Positions 44,066 through 55,499 of a stretch of DNA of 64,000 nt are shown piece after piece. Source of the DNA: Aquibaculum sediminis (GTDB lineage: Bacteria > Pseudomonadota > Alphaproteobacteria > Kiloniellales > DSM-21159). Numbering within the stretch: position 1 is the first letter of the stretch; the number at the start of each line of letters is the position of its first letter. The notes below the pieces were generated by a model that was not told where the DNA came from, searched no databases, and saw only the letters and a list, made by a program, of their open reading frames with translations. The stretch is taken from assembly GCF_040712085.1 (NCBI RefSeq), contig NZ_JBFCVK010000007.1, positions 1 to 64,000 of the forward strand, given 5' to 3'. A program made the translations under genes and the position numbers.

Positions 44066-44172
44066 TGCTTTAATTGCCGCGCATCCTAGCCAGGGAAGGC
44101 CACGGGTCAACGACACTTCCCCGCCGGCGAGAAAGTCTGCGACGGCGCTTGCCAAAAAGTCTGCCTGCCAAC

Positions 44173-44214
44173 GCGAAACGCCCGAACCATGCGATCAGGT
44201 TCGGGCGCTTTCGC
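44173..44214 (-). terminator. Terminator hairpin after gcrA
   Basis: A long stem: GCGAAACGCCCGAACC (44173-44188) pairs with 44198-44214 apart from one bulge. It starts 42 nt past the gcrA stop; a run of Ts on the minus strand comes about ten nt after the stem, so termination may be only partly intrinsic. Confidence 0.6.
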
Positions 44215-44256
44215 GGTCGTGAGTTTGGAGCCCTTGCAGACCCCGCCGAACGCTCG

Positions 44257-44703
44257 TCAGGCCGCTTCGGAGCTGCGGTCGCGCGATTTCACGACATAGG
44301 CGACGGCGCAATGCTCGGCGCAATAGGGCTTGCCCCCAGCGGCCGGCGCCTCACAGAAGTGGAAGTCCGGCGTTGCCGGATCACCGATCGGCCACTGGCA
44401 GCGTCGTCCCGTGGATTTCTCCTGCTGCTGCACGCGCACCATTGGCGGGCGCCGCCGCTCTTCCTTTGCTGGCGCGGCCGGCATCGGCGGCGGGGTCTTC
44501 AGCACCGGCGCCGGCTTGCGGGCCGGCTGAGCCGGCTTGCTCTCGCGGCGGATAGGTGACGGTCGCGCCGGCAGGTTAAGGCGGTGCGCCTTGCCCACGA
44601 CGGCGTTCTTGGAAACCCCCAGCCGCTTGCCGATGGCGGAAGCCGAATGGCCGGCGTTCCACAGCTGGGTCAATTCCTCGATTCGTTCTGGCGTCCAAGC
44701 CAT
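44257..44703 (-). CDS. gcrA: GcrA cell-cycle regulator
   Basis: A 148-residue regulator that binds sigma-70 holoenzyme and GANTC-methylated DNA to control cell-cycle genes. The N-terminal DNA-binding part MAWTPERIEELTQLWNAGHS...VSKNAVVGKAHRLNLP matches GcrA, the middle is Pro/Ala-rich, and the C-terminal sigma-interacting domain carries RCQWPIGDPATPDFHFC and YCAEHCAVAY. A GGGGAG ribosome site precedes the ATG. GcrA with CcrM is confined to alphaproteobacteria, which supports the host assignment. Confidence 0.95.
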   Translation of the reverse strand: MAWTPERIEELTQLWNAGHSASAIGKRLGVSKNAVVGKAHRLNLPARPSPIRRESKPAQPARKPAPVLKTPPPMPAAPAKEERRRPPMVRVQQQEKSTGRRCQWPIGDPATPDFHFCEAPAAGGKPYCAEHCAVAYVVKSRDRSSEAA

Positions 44704-44744
44704 GCCATGCTCCCCACATGTTGAGGTCGTCGCCGACGAGGCAC

Positions 44745-44776
44745 ACTATATTCAGGCTCCTGCGGGGAGTCGAGTC
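44745..44776 (-). promoter_or_regulatory. gcrA promoter with tandem GANTC sites
   Basis: On the minus strand a TATAGT -10 (44745-44750) is preceded after 17 nt by a -35 region lying within two abutting GANTC sites (44767-44771 and 44772-44776). GANTC is the CcrM methylation site, and GcrA activates promoters with methylated GANTC near the core elements. Start about 35 nt upstream of the gcrA ATG. Confidence 0.55.
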
Positions 44777-44792
44777 GCTTGGCACAATATCT

Positions 44793-44892
44793 TGTGGAAA
44801 ACTTCCACCCGGCCGGCAGGTCTTGCGTAGGGCGCCTGCTGGCCGCTTTCTGCAAGGCTGAGGGCAACAATTCAACCGCCTCCTGTGGAAAG
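44793..44892 (-). promoter_or_regulatory. DnaA-box-like sites upstream of gcrA
   Basis: TTTTCCACA on the minus strand (44793-44801) fits the TTWTNCACA DnaA box; CTTTCCACA (44884-44892) is a one-mismatch copy. In Caulobacter DnaA activates gcrA transcription, so the location is suggestive. The two sites lie about 90 and 180 nt upstream of the gcrA start. Confidence 0.4.
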
Positions 44893-44954
44893 CTTCAGCT
44901 ACTTTGGAACTGCATCAGTAGCATCAGGAGCGGCGAGCTGCGGCCCGGCCGACA

Positions 44955-46190
44955 TTGCCCCAAGTGACGAGCGCGACATCAGCAACACCGGCGCCGGCCA
45001 GTCGGCGCCGAGCCGTAGAACTCATCATCATTCTCGGCGCCATGACGGCCTTTGCGCCGCTGTCGATCGATATGTATCTGCCGGCCTTCCCCACCCTGCA
45101 GGAAGCCTTCGACACCACGGCCGGCCGCATCCAGCTCACGCTGTCCTCCTTCTTCGTCGCTTTTGCCTCCGGGCAGATGCTCTACGGGCCCTTGGCGGAT
45201 CGTTACGGACGCAAGAAGCCAGCGCTCTTCGGCCTCGGACTCTTCGTCCTCACCTCCATCGGCTGCGCGTTTGCCGCCACGGTGGAGCAGCTGATGGTGT
45301 TGCGCTTCCTCCAGGCGCTGGGCGCCGGGGGCGGCGTGGTGGTGGCCCGCGCCATGGTGCGCGACCTCTTTCCGCCGTCCGAGGCTGTCAGCGTCTTCTC
45401 GCGCCTGATGCTGGTCATCGGCATTGCACCGATGCTCGCCCCGCTCTTGGGCGGCTACCTGCTGATCTGGTTCGATTGGCAGGCGATATTCTACTTTCTG
45501 GCCCTGTGCGGCCTGCTCTGTGCCCTGGCCGTGCAGTTTCGCCTGGCGGAGAGTCTGCAGCCGCATCTGGCGCAGTCTCTGTCGCTCCGTGCGATCATCA
45601 GCGCCTATGGGCGCCTGCTGGTCGACCGCCGTTTCATTGGTCCCGCCCTGGTGGGCGGCCTCTCCATTGCGGGCATGTTCGTCTACATCACTGCCTCACC
45701 CTTCGTGTTCATCGAGGTGCTGGGGCTGTCTCCCGAAGCCTATGGCTGGGTCTTCGGGCTCAACGCCCTCGGCTTCATTGCTGCCTCCCAAGTGAATGCC
45801 CGCCTCGGCCGAACCTTCGGGCCGGAAGGCGTACTTTCGGTGTCGAACCTGGCGCTGGCGCTGGTGGGCGTGGCGCTGATCCTCGGTGGCGCGCTGGGCA
45901 TTGGGGGACGCTACGGCGTCTTCCTGCCGATCATCGCCTACATCACCTGCCTGGGCTTCATCATGCCGAACACGGCCGCCCTGGCGATGGCGCCTTTCGG
46001 ACGCAACGCGGGTTCAGCCTCCGCTCTTTTGGGAACCTTGCAGTTCGGGCTCGCAGCGGTGGCATCGGCCATCGCCGGCACCTTCTCGCATGAAACGCCG
46101 GTAGCCCTGTCGCTCATGGTCGCGGGCCTGGGCTTTTGCGGAACCCTTGCCTACTTCCTGCTCTGCCGAAAGGCCCGGCCCGTCGTCTGA
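44955..46190 (+). CDS. Bcr/CflA-family multidrug efflux MFS transporter
   Basis: A 411-residue major-facilitator protein with 12 membrane segments. The first helix region GAMTAFAPLSIDMYLPAFPTL is the Bcr/CflA signature, and motif A is LYGPLADRYGRKKPAL. It exports drugs such as bicyclomycin or amino-acid metabolites by proton antiport. The start is uncertain: TTG 44955 or GTG 44964; no ATG occurs before the first helix. Divergent from gcrA across 251 bp. Confidence 0.9.
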   Translation: MPQVTSATSATPAPASRRRAVELIIILGAMTAFAPLSIDMYLPAFPTLQEAFDTTAGRIQLTLSSFFVAFASGQMLYGPLADRYGRKKPALFGLGLFVLTSIGCAFAATVEQLMVLRFLQALGAGGGVVVARAMVRDLFPPSEAVSVFSRLMLVIGIAPMLAPLLGGYLLIWFDWQAIFYFLALCGLLCALAVQFRLAESLQPHLAQSLSLRAIISAYGRLLVDRRFIGPALVGGLSIAGMFVYITASPFVFIEVLGLSPEAYGWVFGLNALGFIAASQVNARLGRTFGPEGVLSVSNLALALVGVALILGGALGIGGRYGVFLPIIAYITCLGFIMPNTAALAMAPFGRNAGSASALLGTLQFGLAAVASAIAGTFSHETPVALSLMVAGLGFCGTLAYFLLCRKARPVV

Positions 46191-46200
46191 AAGCAGGCAC

Positions 46201-47352
46201 TCACAGCCGGGTCATGAAGCGCTCCAGCCGCTCCAAGGCACCATCGAGCACGGCGTCGCGTTTGGCGAAGCAGAAGCGCACCGCCGTGGTGACCTTGTCC
46301 TCGGCGTAGAAGGCACTCACCGGAATGGCCGCCACGCCGGCCTCGCGCACCAGCCGCTCGCAGAAGGCCACGTCATCGCTCAAGCCCAAAGGCGCGATGT
46401 CGACATTGAGGAAGTAGGTCGCCTGGCAGGGCAGAACGGTGAAGCCGAGCCGCTCCAGGCCCGAGGCAAAGCGGTCGCGCTGCCTCTGAAAGCTCTGGCG
46501 CTGTCCGGAAAAGAAATCGTCGTCCTTGCCCAGGCCATAGGCCACGGCAGTCTGGAGGTTCGGCGGCGTGGTGAAAGTCAGGTACTGGTGGGCGCGGGAG
46601 ATGGCGGCATGCAGCGGCGGCGCTGCTGCGACCAGTCCAACCTTCCAGCCAGTGAGAGAGAAGATCTTGCCGGCCGAGCCGATCTTGACCGTGCGCTCGC
46701 GCAGGGCCGGCACCGAGAGCAGGCTTGTGTGGGCGACATCGTCAAAGGTGATGTGCTCCCACACCTCATCGCAGACCACAGTGGCGTCGTAGCGCTCGAC
46801 GAAATCGGCGAGAAGTTCGATGTCCTCGCGCGCCAGCACCGTGCCTGCCGGGTTCAGCGGCGTGTTAAGCAGCACGACGCGCGTCTTGTCGCTGAAGGCC
46901 GCTTCCAGTTGGGCGGCATCGAAGCGCCACTGCGGCGGTTGCAGCGTGACGAAGCGCGGGACACCGCCGGCGCGCAGAACCAGCGGCAGATAGGCATCGT
47001 ACATCGGCTGGAACAGCACCACCTCGTCACCCGGCTCGATCAGCGCGAGGAGCGATGCCGCCAGGGCCTCTGTGGCGCCAGAAGTCACCAGCACCTCGCG
47101 CTGCCAATTCAGATCGACGCCATAGAAACGCTGGTAGTGCGCAGCGATGGCCTGGCGCAGGTCGGGCAGCCCGAACATCGGCGGATACTGGTTCCAGCCA
47201 TGCACCGCGGCGTCTGCCGCCGCACGCCGCACGTCCTCGGGGCCCGGATCGTCGGGAAAGCCCTGGCCGAGGTTGATGGCCTCGTGCTCGCGGGCCAGTT
47301 GGGACATGGACTCGAATACCGTGGTCGGCAGCGAGGCGAAGAGCGAGTTCAT
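46201..47352 (-). CDS. PLP-dependent aminotransferase (class I/II, YbdL/KAT-like)
   Basis: A 383-residue fold-type I aminotransferase. N-terminal LGQGFPDDPGPEDVRRAA, LVTSGATEALAA, the cofactor Asp segment VVCDEVWEHITFDD and the Schiff-base KIGSAGKIFSLTGWKVG are intact. This combination is typical of the kynurenine/glutamine-K and methionine aminotransferases (YbdL). It could support methionine salvage, given the methionine operon further along, but specificity is inferred. ATG at 47352. Confidence 0.85.
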   Translation of the reverse strand: MNSLFASLPTTVFESMSQLAREHEAINLGQGFPDDPGPEDVRRAAADAAVHGWNQYPPMFGLPDLRQAIAAHYQRFYGVDLNWQREVLVTSGATEALAASLLALIEPGDEVVLFQPMYDAYLPLVLRAGGVPRFVTLQPPQWRFDAAQLEAAFSDKTRVVLLNTPLNPAGTVLAREDIELLADFVERYDATVVCDEVWEHITFDDVAHTSLLSVPALRERTVKIGSAGKIFSLTGWKVGLVAAAPPLHAAISRAHQYLTFTTPPNLQTAVAYGLGKDDDFFSGQRQSFQRQRDRFASGLERLGFTVLPCQATYFLNVDIAPLGLSDDVAFCERLVREAGVAAIPVSAFYAEDKVTTAVRFCFAKRDAVLDGALERLERFMTRL

Positions 47353-47449
47353 AGCGCGAAGGTCCGGTAGCAATGCGTGACTTTGCGCCAAGCATGGCCG
47401 TGGGAGACCGGAAATCAAGGGTCAGGCCGTGGTGCGCGCCCTGCCCCGT

Positions 47450-47863
47450 CTATTGCAACGGCGAGGGCTCCGCTTCCCCCTCGAGGTCGGCGGCGGTCAC
47501 CTGGGTGGGGCCGGCATGATGATGAACCAGGCGCCACTCCCCCTCTTCCTGCACAAAGACATTCGTCGCCAACAGCAACCCCTTGCCCATCTGCTCATAG
47601 CACAAGACCATCGCGCTCTCCGGCGTCAGCGGTACCACGCGCGGCTCCCGGCAGCGCAGGGCTTCGGGCACACCGCCATTCTCGATGATGGCCTTCCAGC
47701 TTTCCATGACTGCCTCCCGGCCCACCAGCGGCGCCCAGCCTGGATGTGCGCAGGCCACTGGCGCTGTGCGTGCCCAGAGCCCATCCATCGCCTGCAAGTC
47801 GCCGGTGCGAAAGGCCTCGTAAAAGGCATCATTGGTGAAAAGGATGACAGCTCTCTCTCGCAT
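47450..47863 (-). CDS. SnoaL/NTF2-like fold protein
   Basis: A 137-residue cone-fold protein. Typical pattern: AFYEAFRTGDLQAMDGLWA near the N-terminus, HPGWAPLVGREAVMESWKAII, and the closing WRLVHHHAGPTQ. It resembles DUF4440/SnoaL-like proteins; no catalytic role can be stated. ATG 47863 has a GGAG ribosome site; the frame is open further upstream without one. Confidence 0.75.
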   Translation of the reverse strand: MRERAVILFTNDAFYEAFRTGDLQAMDGLWARTAPVACAHPGWAPLVGREAVMESWKAIIENGGVPEALRCREPRVVPLTPESAMVLCYEQMGKGLLLATNVFVQEEGEWRLVHHHAGPTQVTAADLEGEAEPSPLQ

Positions 47864-48111
47864 AGATTTCTCCAGCCTGCGTCGCGGTTGGTGCGCCCGG
47901 AAAAGCATCAGTTGCGACCACTGCAAGCTTTGCCTAGAAGTAGAGGTCGGTGTCACTCGAGAAAAGAGCACCACGCTCATGTTTGGGCGAGCTTGGGGGC
48001 GTCACCGGCAGAGGAAGAGCGACACAGCACGCCGCAATATCGCTCTACACCTCCGTCACTGCCCCGGACGACCGAATCAATACGTTGCAAGAATAAACGG
48101 GAAGCGGCCGA

Positions 48112-50658
48112 ATGCACAGAACGCTCACTTGGACCGCTGGGTTCCTTTTCCTGACAGTCGGAGCCAGCCACGCCGCCGACGACGTGATGGTCGTCTATGA
48201 CGGCTCCAACTCGATGTGGGGGCAGATCGATGGCGTCGCCAAAATCGAGATTGCCCGCGAGGCCATGGGCAGCCTGCTGGGCGAATGGGCGGACGGAAGC
48301 AACGTCGGCTTGATGGCCTACGGGCATCGGCGGGAAGCCGATTGCGGCGACATAGAAACGATCATCCTGCCCGGCCCGCTCGAGCGCGACAGCTTCATGG
48401 AGCGCGTGCATGCCATCACGCCGCGCGGCAAGACGCCTCTCACAGCCGCGGTGGAAGAAGCCGCCCAGGTGCTGGCGTTTCGGGACAACCCGGCGACAGT
48501 CATCCTGATCACTGACGGTGTCGAGACCTGCCAGCGCGATCCCTGTGCGCTTGCGGATCAACTCGAAACCGCCGGCGTTGGCTTCACCGCTCATGTGGTC
48601 GGCTTCGATCTGAGCGGCGAGGATCAGGAGGCCGTTGCCTGCCTGGCCGATCGGACCGGCGGCCGCTTCCTGGCAGCCGATAATGCCGATGAACTCAGCA
48701 GCGCGTTGGGTGAGGTCGGTGCAACCCTGGCTCAGGCCACCGTGCCGGAACCAGAGCCGGAACCAGAGCCGGAGGCACCGGCCCTGCCGTCGGTTGAGGT
48801 GACTGCGCCCGAAACCGCGACAATCGGATCGGCCGTAAAGGTCCAGTGGAATGCCCCCGAACAGTTGGAGCGTGACATGATGACCATCGTCCCATTCGGC
48901 ACAAAGGACGGCGAGGCCGGGAAGTACATCCGTGTCCGGGACGACAACGCGGGCACACTGCGGGCTCCCGCCGACACGGGACTCTACGAGGTGCGCTATG
49001 TCGTGAATGACGGACGCAGGACCGCCGGCTCGGCTGAGCTTGAGGTGGTGGATGCGGCCATCACGCTGGAAGCGCCTGAGAACGCCACCAGCGGCGCAAC
49101 CTTCGCCGTTTCCTGGTCCGAATCCATCCATCCACAGGACTATGTGACCATCGTCCCCATGGGCGCCGAGGAAGGCGAGAGCGGTGACTACGTCCGCACA
49201 CGGGACAACACCGAAGGTTCGCTGCAAGCCCCGGCTCAGCCCGGCCTCTATGAGGTTCGCTACATTCTGAACGAAGGCAGAAAAACCCTGGCATCAGCGG
49301 CGATCGAGATCGTTGAGGCCGAAGCCTCGGTTTCGGCGCCCGAGCAGGCAACCGCCGGCGCCGCCTTTCAGGTCAGCTGGTCAAACTCCATCCATCCACA
49401 GGACTACGTGAGCATCGTCCCCATGGGCGCCGACGAAGGCGAGAGCGGTGACTACGTCCGCACACGGGACAACACCGAAGGCTCTCTGCAAGCCCCGGCT
49501 CAGCCCGGACTCTATGAGGTCCGCTACATTCTGAACGAAGGCAGGAAAACGCTGGCTTCTGCAGCGATCGAGATCGTCGAGGCCGAAGCCTCGGTTTCGG
49601 CGCCCGAGCAGGCAACCGCCGGCGCCACCTTCCAGGTCAGCTGGTCAAACTCCATCCATCCACAGGACTATGTGACCATCGTCCCCATGGGCGCCGACGA
49701 AGGCGAGAGCGGTGACTACGTCCGCACACGGGACAACACCGAAGGCTCTCTGCAAGCCCCGGCTCAGCCCGGACTCTATGAGGTCCGCTACATTCTGAAC
49801 GAAGGCAGGAAAACGCTGGCTTCTGCAGCGATCGAGATCGTCGAGGCCGAAGTCACGGTTTCGGCGCCCGAGCAGGTCGTGACTGGCGCAAGCTTCCAGG
49901 TCAGCTGGACCAACCCCATTCATCCACAGGACTATGTGACCATCGTCCCCATGGGCACTGGTGAGGGCGAGTATGGCAACTACACGAGGACGCGCGACAA
50001 CACGCAGGGTTCCGTGACCGCACCGGCCACTCCCGGCCTCTACGAGGTGCGCTACATTTTGAACGAAGGACGAAAGACCCTGGCATCAGCGGAAATCGAG
50101 GTGGTCGAAGCAGGCATGGAACTGTCGGGACCGGACACAGTCCGGGCCGGCGACCAGTTCCGGGTGGCCTGGACCGGCAGCGCGCCGAGCCCGCGCGACT
50201 ACGTCTCCATTGCGCCTCTCGGCTCCGACGACGGCGATTACGAGACCTACGCCCGTGTGCGTGATGCCCAGGAGGCTGATCTTACCGCCCCGGAGACAAT
50301 GGGCTTTTACCAGCTCCGCTACGTCCTGGACGAAGGACGTCGCGTGCTCGCCCGCCACGACCTCGAGGTGGTTTCCGCAACAGCCGCCCTGGATGACGGG
50401 GGATCCCTGAGTGTGCCCGAGACGGGCACGCCCGGAGAGTCCATAGCGGTGACCTGGTCGGCCGAGGACAACGGAAACGACCGTCGCATCTCCCTGGCTC
50501 AAGCCGATCAGGCGGACTTCACCTGGATCGAGATGCAATCGGCAAGCGCGGAGGAACTGACCTTCACCCTGCCCGATGCCCCCGGCAGCTACGAATTCCG
50601 CTTGCTGGACATCTCCGAGCGCAAGGTCCTGAGCCGCGCCATCATCCAGGTGCAGTAG
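48112..50658 (+). CDS. Secreted von Willebrand factor A protein with seven Ig-like repeats
   Basis: An 848-residue exported protein: signal peptide (cleavage after ASHAA), then a VWA domain at about 22-205 with intact metal site (VYDGSNSMWG, GKTPL, ITDGVETC). A PEPEPEPE linker leads to seven tandem modules of about 88 residues. Modules 2-5 are close to identical (IHPQDYVTIVPMG, RTRDNTEGSLQAPAQPGLYEVRY), 1, 6 and 7 more diverged. VWA metal sites bind protein ligands; the modules look like Ig-like beta domains that lengthen the protein in the periplasm. No partner gene (MoxR, secretion) is adjacent. Confidence 0.88.
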   Translation: MHRTLTWTAGFLFLTVGASHAADDVMVVYDGSNSMWGQIDGVAKIEIAREAMGSLLGEWADGSNVGLMAYGHRREADCGDIETIILPGPLERDSFMERVHAITPRGKTPLTAAVEEAAQVLAFRDNPATVILITDGVETCQRDPCALADQLETAGVGFTAHVVGFDLSGEDQEAVACLADRTGGRFLAADNADELSSALGEVGATLAQATVPEPEPEPEPEAPALPSVEVTAPETATIGSAVKVQWNAPEQLERDMMTIVPFGTKDGEAGKYIRVRDDNAGTLRAPADTGLYEVRYVVNDGRRTAGSAELEVVDAAITLEAPENATSGATFAVSWSESIHPQDYVTIVPMGAEEGESGDYVRTRDNTEGSLQAPAQPGLYEVRYILNEGRKTLASAAIEIVEAEASVSAPEQATAGAAFQVSWSNSIHPQDYVSIVPMGADEGESGDYVRTRDNTEGSLQAPAQPGLYEVRYILNEGRKTLASAAIEIVEAEASVSAPEQATAGATFQVSWSNSIHPQDYVTIVPMGADEGESGDYVRTRDNTEGSLQAPAQPGLYEVRYILNEGRKTLASAAIEIVEAEVTVSAPEQVVTGASFQVSWTNPIHPQDYVTIVPMGTGEGEYGNYTRTRDNTQGSVTAPATPGLYEVRYILNEGRKTLASAEIEVVEAGMELSGPDTVRAGDQFRVAWTGSAPSPRDYVSIAPLGSDDGDYETYARVRDAQEADLTAPETMGFYQLRYVLDEGRRVLARHDLEVVSATAALDDGGSLSVPETGTPGESIAVTWSAEDNGNDRRISLAQADQADFTWIEMQSASAEELTFTLPDAPGSYEFRLLDISERKVLSRAIIQVQ
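49060..49854 (+). repeat. 264-bp tandem repeats in the VWA gene
   Basis: Three 264-bp units start near 49057, 49321 and 49585, followed by a more diverged fourth near 49849. Units at 49321 and 49585 are almost identical at DNA level over their whole length, including synonymous positions, so they arose by recent duplication or are homogenised by recombination. Unit copy number may vary among strains. Confidence 0.85.
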
Positions 50659-50662
50659 GGCT

Positions 50663-50697
50663 GGCGGCTCCTCCGGTCTTCTTGCCGGAGGGCCGCC
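50663..50697 (+). terminator. Hairpin after the VWA gene
   Basis: GGCGGC-CCTCCGG (one bulged T) pairs with CCGGAGGGCCGCC over 13 bp with an 8-nt loop, 4 nt after the VWA gene stop. No T-run follows. Confidence 0.55.
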
Positions 50698-50814
50698 TGC
50701 TCGACCGCGCTGCGTCCCGAAAAGGCCCGGACAAGGTTTCGGACTTTTCCTTGACGAACGGCGGTTGGGAGCGTTTTGCTGCCCATCCCTTCACCTTCTG
50801 ACGGATCCCGCCTC

Positions 50815-51219
50815 ATGCTCGATACGCACGGTGCCCTCATCTACACCATGGTCCTTGCCTCCGTGGCGGACCAGGAAATGAACGACCGTGAAATCCGCAT
50901 GATGAGCGAAATGATCCGTCTCCTGCCGGTGTTTCAGGAATTCGAGTTCGACCGCTTGAGCCCGACAACGCAGGCCTGTGTCGAACTGCTGCAGGATCCG
51001 GACGGCATCGACACCGCCCTGGATGCAATCGACGAAGCGCTGCCGGAAAGCCTGCGGGAAACCGCCTATGCCCTGGCATGCGACGTCGTGGCGGCAGACG
51101 GCACAGCGACCCAGGAGGAACTGCGGCTGCTGGAAATGCTGCGCCATCACATCGGCGTCGGCCGGCTGGAAGCGGCCGCCATTGAGCGCGGCGCGGGCGC
51201 ACGCTTCCGCACTGCCTGA
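50815..51219 (+). CDS. TerB-like protein
   Basis: A 134-residue all-helical protein of the TerB/DjlA-like type. The acidic-helix motifs VADQEMNDREIRMMSEMI and VVAADGTATQEELRLLEML, paired Asp/Glu in each half, are the hallmark of this metal-binding fold. ATG 50815 is chosen because the TTG 13 codons earlier lacks a ribosome site. TerB domains appear with VWA proteins in stress systems; the upstream VWA gene lies 156 bp away on the same strand, which is suggestive only. Confidence 0.72.
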   Translation: MLDTHGALIYTMVLASVADQEMNDREIRMMSEMIRLLPVFQEFEFDRLSPTTQACVELLQDPDGIDTALDAIDEALPESLRETAYALACDVVAADGTATQEELRLLEMLRHHIGVGRLEAAAIERGAGARFRTA

Positions 51220-51352
51220 CGGCGCCCTGGCAGCCACTCTGGGAGACGGCTGCTAATCCTTTGTTATATCTAATTTTTTGTTGCCAGTCGCGTTCAAGAC
51301 CGGGCAAGATTCCTGTGCGTTGTTGATGGCTCGACAATCAGGGAGGTTCCGG

Positions 51353-51616
51353 ATGTCCGCACTGGCGCTTCAGTTGAAAGACTATCGGCTGACCACGGCC
51401 GAGATCCTGTATCACATGCCCGATCACCCGCATCTGCTGCAGAGCTACGTCTGGCAGGATTACGACATTTCACCGGAGTTTCCGCAGTTGCGGCGATTCC
51501 TCGACTTCTGGAGCCGGAATCTCGACGGCAAGCTGCACAGCGTCAAGGTGGACAGCCAGAAGCTGATCGGACAGAGCGAGTTGCGCCGGGCCGATTGCAT
51601 GCTTTCCCTGCACTGA
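51353..51616 (+). CDS. usg: Usg-family protein
   Basis: An 87-residue conserved alphaproteobacterial protein whose family was named from its place next to tryptophan genes. Signature: LKDYRLTTAEILYHMPDHPH, LLQSYVWQDYDISPEFPQL and FLDFWSRNLDGKLHSVKV. GGGAGG lies ahead of the ATG at 51353. Function is unknown. It is followed by ctaA, 107 bp later. Confidence 0.85.
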   Translation: MSALALQLKDYRLTTAEILYHMPDHPHLLQSYVWQDYDISPEFPQLRRFLDFWSRNLDGKLHSVKVDSQKLIGQSELRRADCMLSLH

Positions 51617-51694
51617 GGTCGACGCCGCGCCCGCGAGTAACCTGACCCGGCCGCGGCATTCCGCCGCGCCGGAGCTCCTGTGGCCGGCTTGCTC

Positions 51695-51716
51695 CGCCGC
51701 AAAGCGCGGCTAGACT
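51695..51716 (+). promoter_or_regulatory. Possible ctaA promoter giving a near-leaderless mRNA
   Basis: TTGCTC followed after 16 nt by TAGACT (51711-51716). The start site would fall on or next to the ctaA ATG at 51724, and no ribosome site is seen before that ATG. The -35 and spacer are weak. Confidence 0.3.
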
Positions 51717-51723
51717 GCCGCGC

Positions 51724-52830
51724 ATGTCCACCTCAGGTCACACCTCGCCCGTCGACGCCACGCTTCGGTCTGGCGTCGATGCGCGCAGCCAGCCACGCGC
51801 CGTGGCGCTGTGGCTCGGCTTTTCTGCCGCCATGGTCTTCGCCATGGCCGTCATCGGCGCCATTACGCGCCTGACGGAGTCAGGTCTCTCAATCATGGAA
51901 TGGGCGCCGATCACCGGCACCCTGCCCCCCCTGTCCCAGGCGGAGTGGCAGCGGGTCTTTGACCTCTACCGCACGATCCCGCAGTACCAGCTGCTGAACC
52001 AGGGCATGACCCTGGAAGAGTTCCAGACCATCTTCTGGTGGGAATGGATCCACCGCCTCTGGGGTCGGCTGATCGGTCTCGTCTTCTTCGTCCCGCTGGT
52101 CTGGTTCTGGCTGCGTGGGCGGCTTCCGACCTGGATCAAACCGCACGCCATCATGCTGCTCGCACTCGGGGGACTTCAGGGTTTCATGGGGTGGTTCATG
52201 GTGGCGAGCGGCTTTGCCGACCGCACCGAGGTGAGCCAGTACCGACTCGTCCTGCACCTGGGACTGGCAGTGTTTATCTACGCCTACATGCTCTGGCTGA
52301 CGTTCCGCCTGGTGACACCCGCGCCGACGCGCAGCGCGCCGGAAACCCGCTCCCTGCGGTGCTGGCTGGTGGCATTGCTGGTGCTGATCTGCATCACCCT
52401 GGTCTCCGGCGGCTTCGTTGCCGGGCTCCGGGCCGGCTTCACCTACAACACCTTCCCCCTGATGGATGGACGGGTGATTCCCGGCGGCTATGGCATGCTT
52501 CAGCCCTGGATCGCCAACCTGTTCGAAAACCACGCGACAGTGCAGTTCAACCACCGTCTGCTGGCGACACTGACGCTCATTGGCGCCGTGGTGCTCTGGG
52601 CCTACGCACGCCGTCAGAAACTCGCCACCGCGGCGGCCAGGGCAATGGCTGCCATCGCCGGGATGGCGGTGATCCAGTTCCTCCTGGGAGTCACCACTCT
52701 GCTGCTGGTGGTGCCGGTCAGCCTGGGCGCCCTGCATCAGGCCGGGGCGCTGATCCTGCTCGGCCTGACCCTGTTGGCGCTGCATCTGCTGCGCCCGGTC
52801 GAAGCCGGACGCAGCAGCCAGGGGTCATAG
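51724..52830 (+). CDS. ctaA: Heme A synthase (COX15/CtaA)
   Basis: It oxidises the methyl group of heme O to a formyl group, giving heme A for cytochrome aa3 oxidases. The 368 residues form about eight helices in two four-helix bundles. Catalytic/heme-binding His and Glu are in WWEWIHRLWGR, LVLHLGLAVFIYAY, ATVQFNHRLLA and GALHQAGAL. The size is that of the alphaproteobacterial/mitochondrial type. ctaB and oxidase genes are not in this window. Confidence 0.94.
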   Translation: MSTSGHTSPVDATLRSGVDARSQPRAVALWLGFSAAMVFAMAVIGAITRLTESGLSIMEWAPITGTLPPLSQAEWQRVFDLYRTIPQYQLLNQGMTLEEFQTIFWWEWIHRLWGRLIGLVFFVPLVWFWLRGRLPTWIKPHAIMLLALGGLQGFMGWFMVASGFADRTEVSQYRLVLHLGLAVFIYAYMLWLTFRLVTPAPTRSAPETRSLRCWLVALLVLICITLVSGGFVAGLRAGFTYNTFPLMDGRVIPGGYGMLQPWIANLFENHATVQFNHRLLATLTLIGAVVLWAYARRQKLATAAARAMAAIAGMAVIQFLLGVTTLLLVVPVSLGALHQAGALILLGLTLLALHLLRPVEAGRSSQGS

Positions 52831-52835
52831 CCCGC

Positions 52836-55495
<2,660 letters not shown>

Positions 55496-55499
<4 letters not shown>

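Noticed and set aside
44760..44900. Replication origin next to gcrA, suggested by DnaA-like boxes
   Set aside because: Only one good and one imperfect box are present and there is no AT-rich unwinding region; a promoter role is more likely.
49060..49854. CRISPR-like or DNA satellite repeat
   Set aside because: The period is 264 bp, in frame, and encodes a repeated protein module with conserved residues; there are no short repeats with unique spacers.
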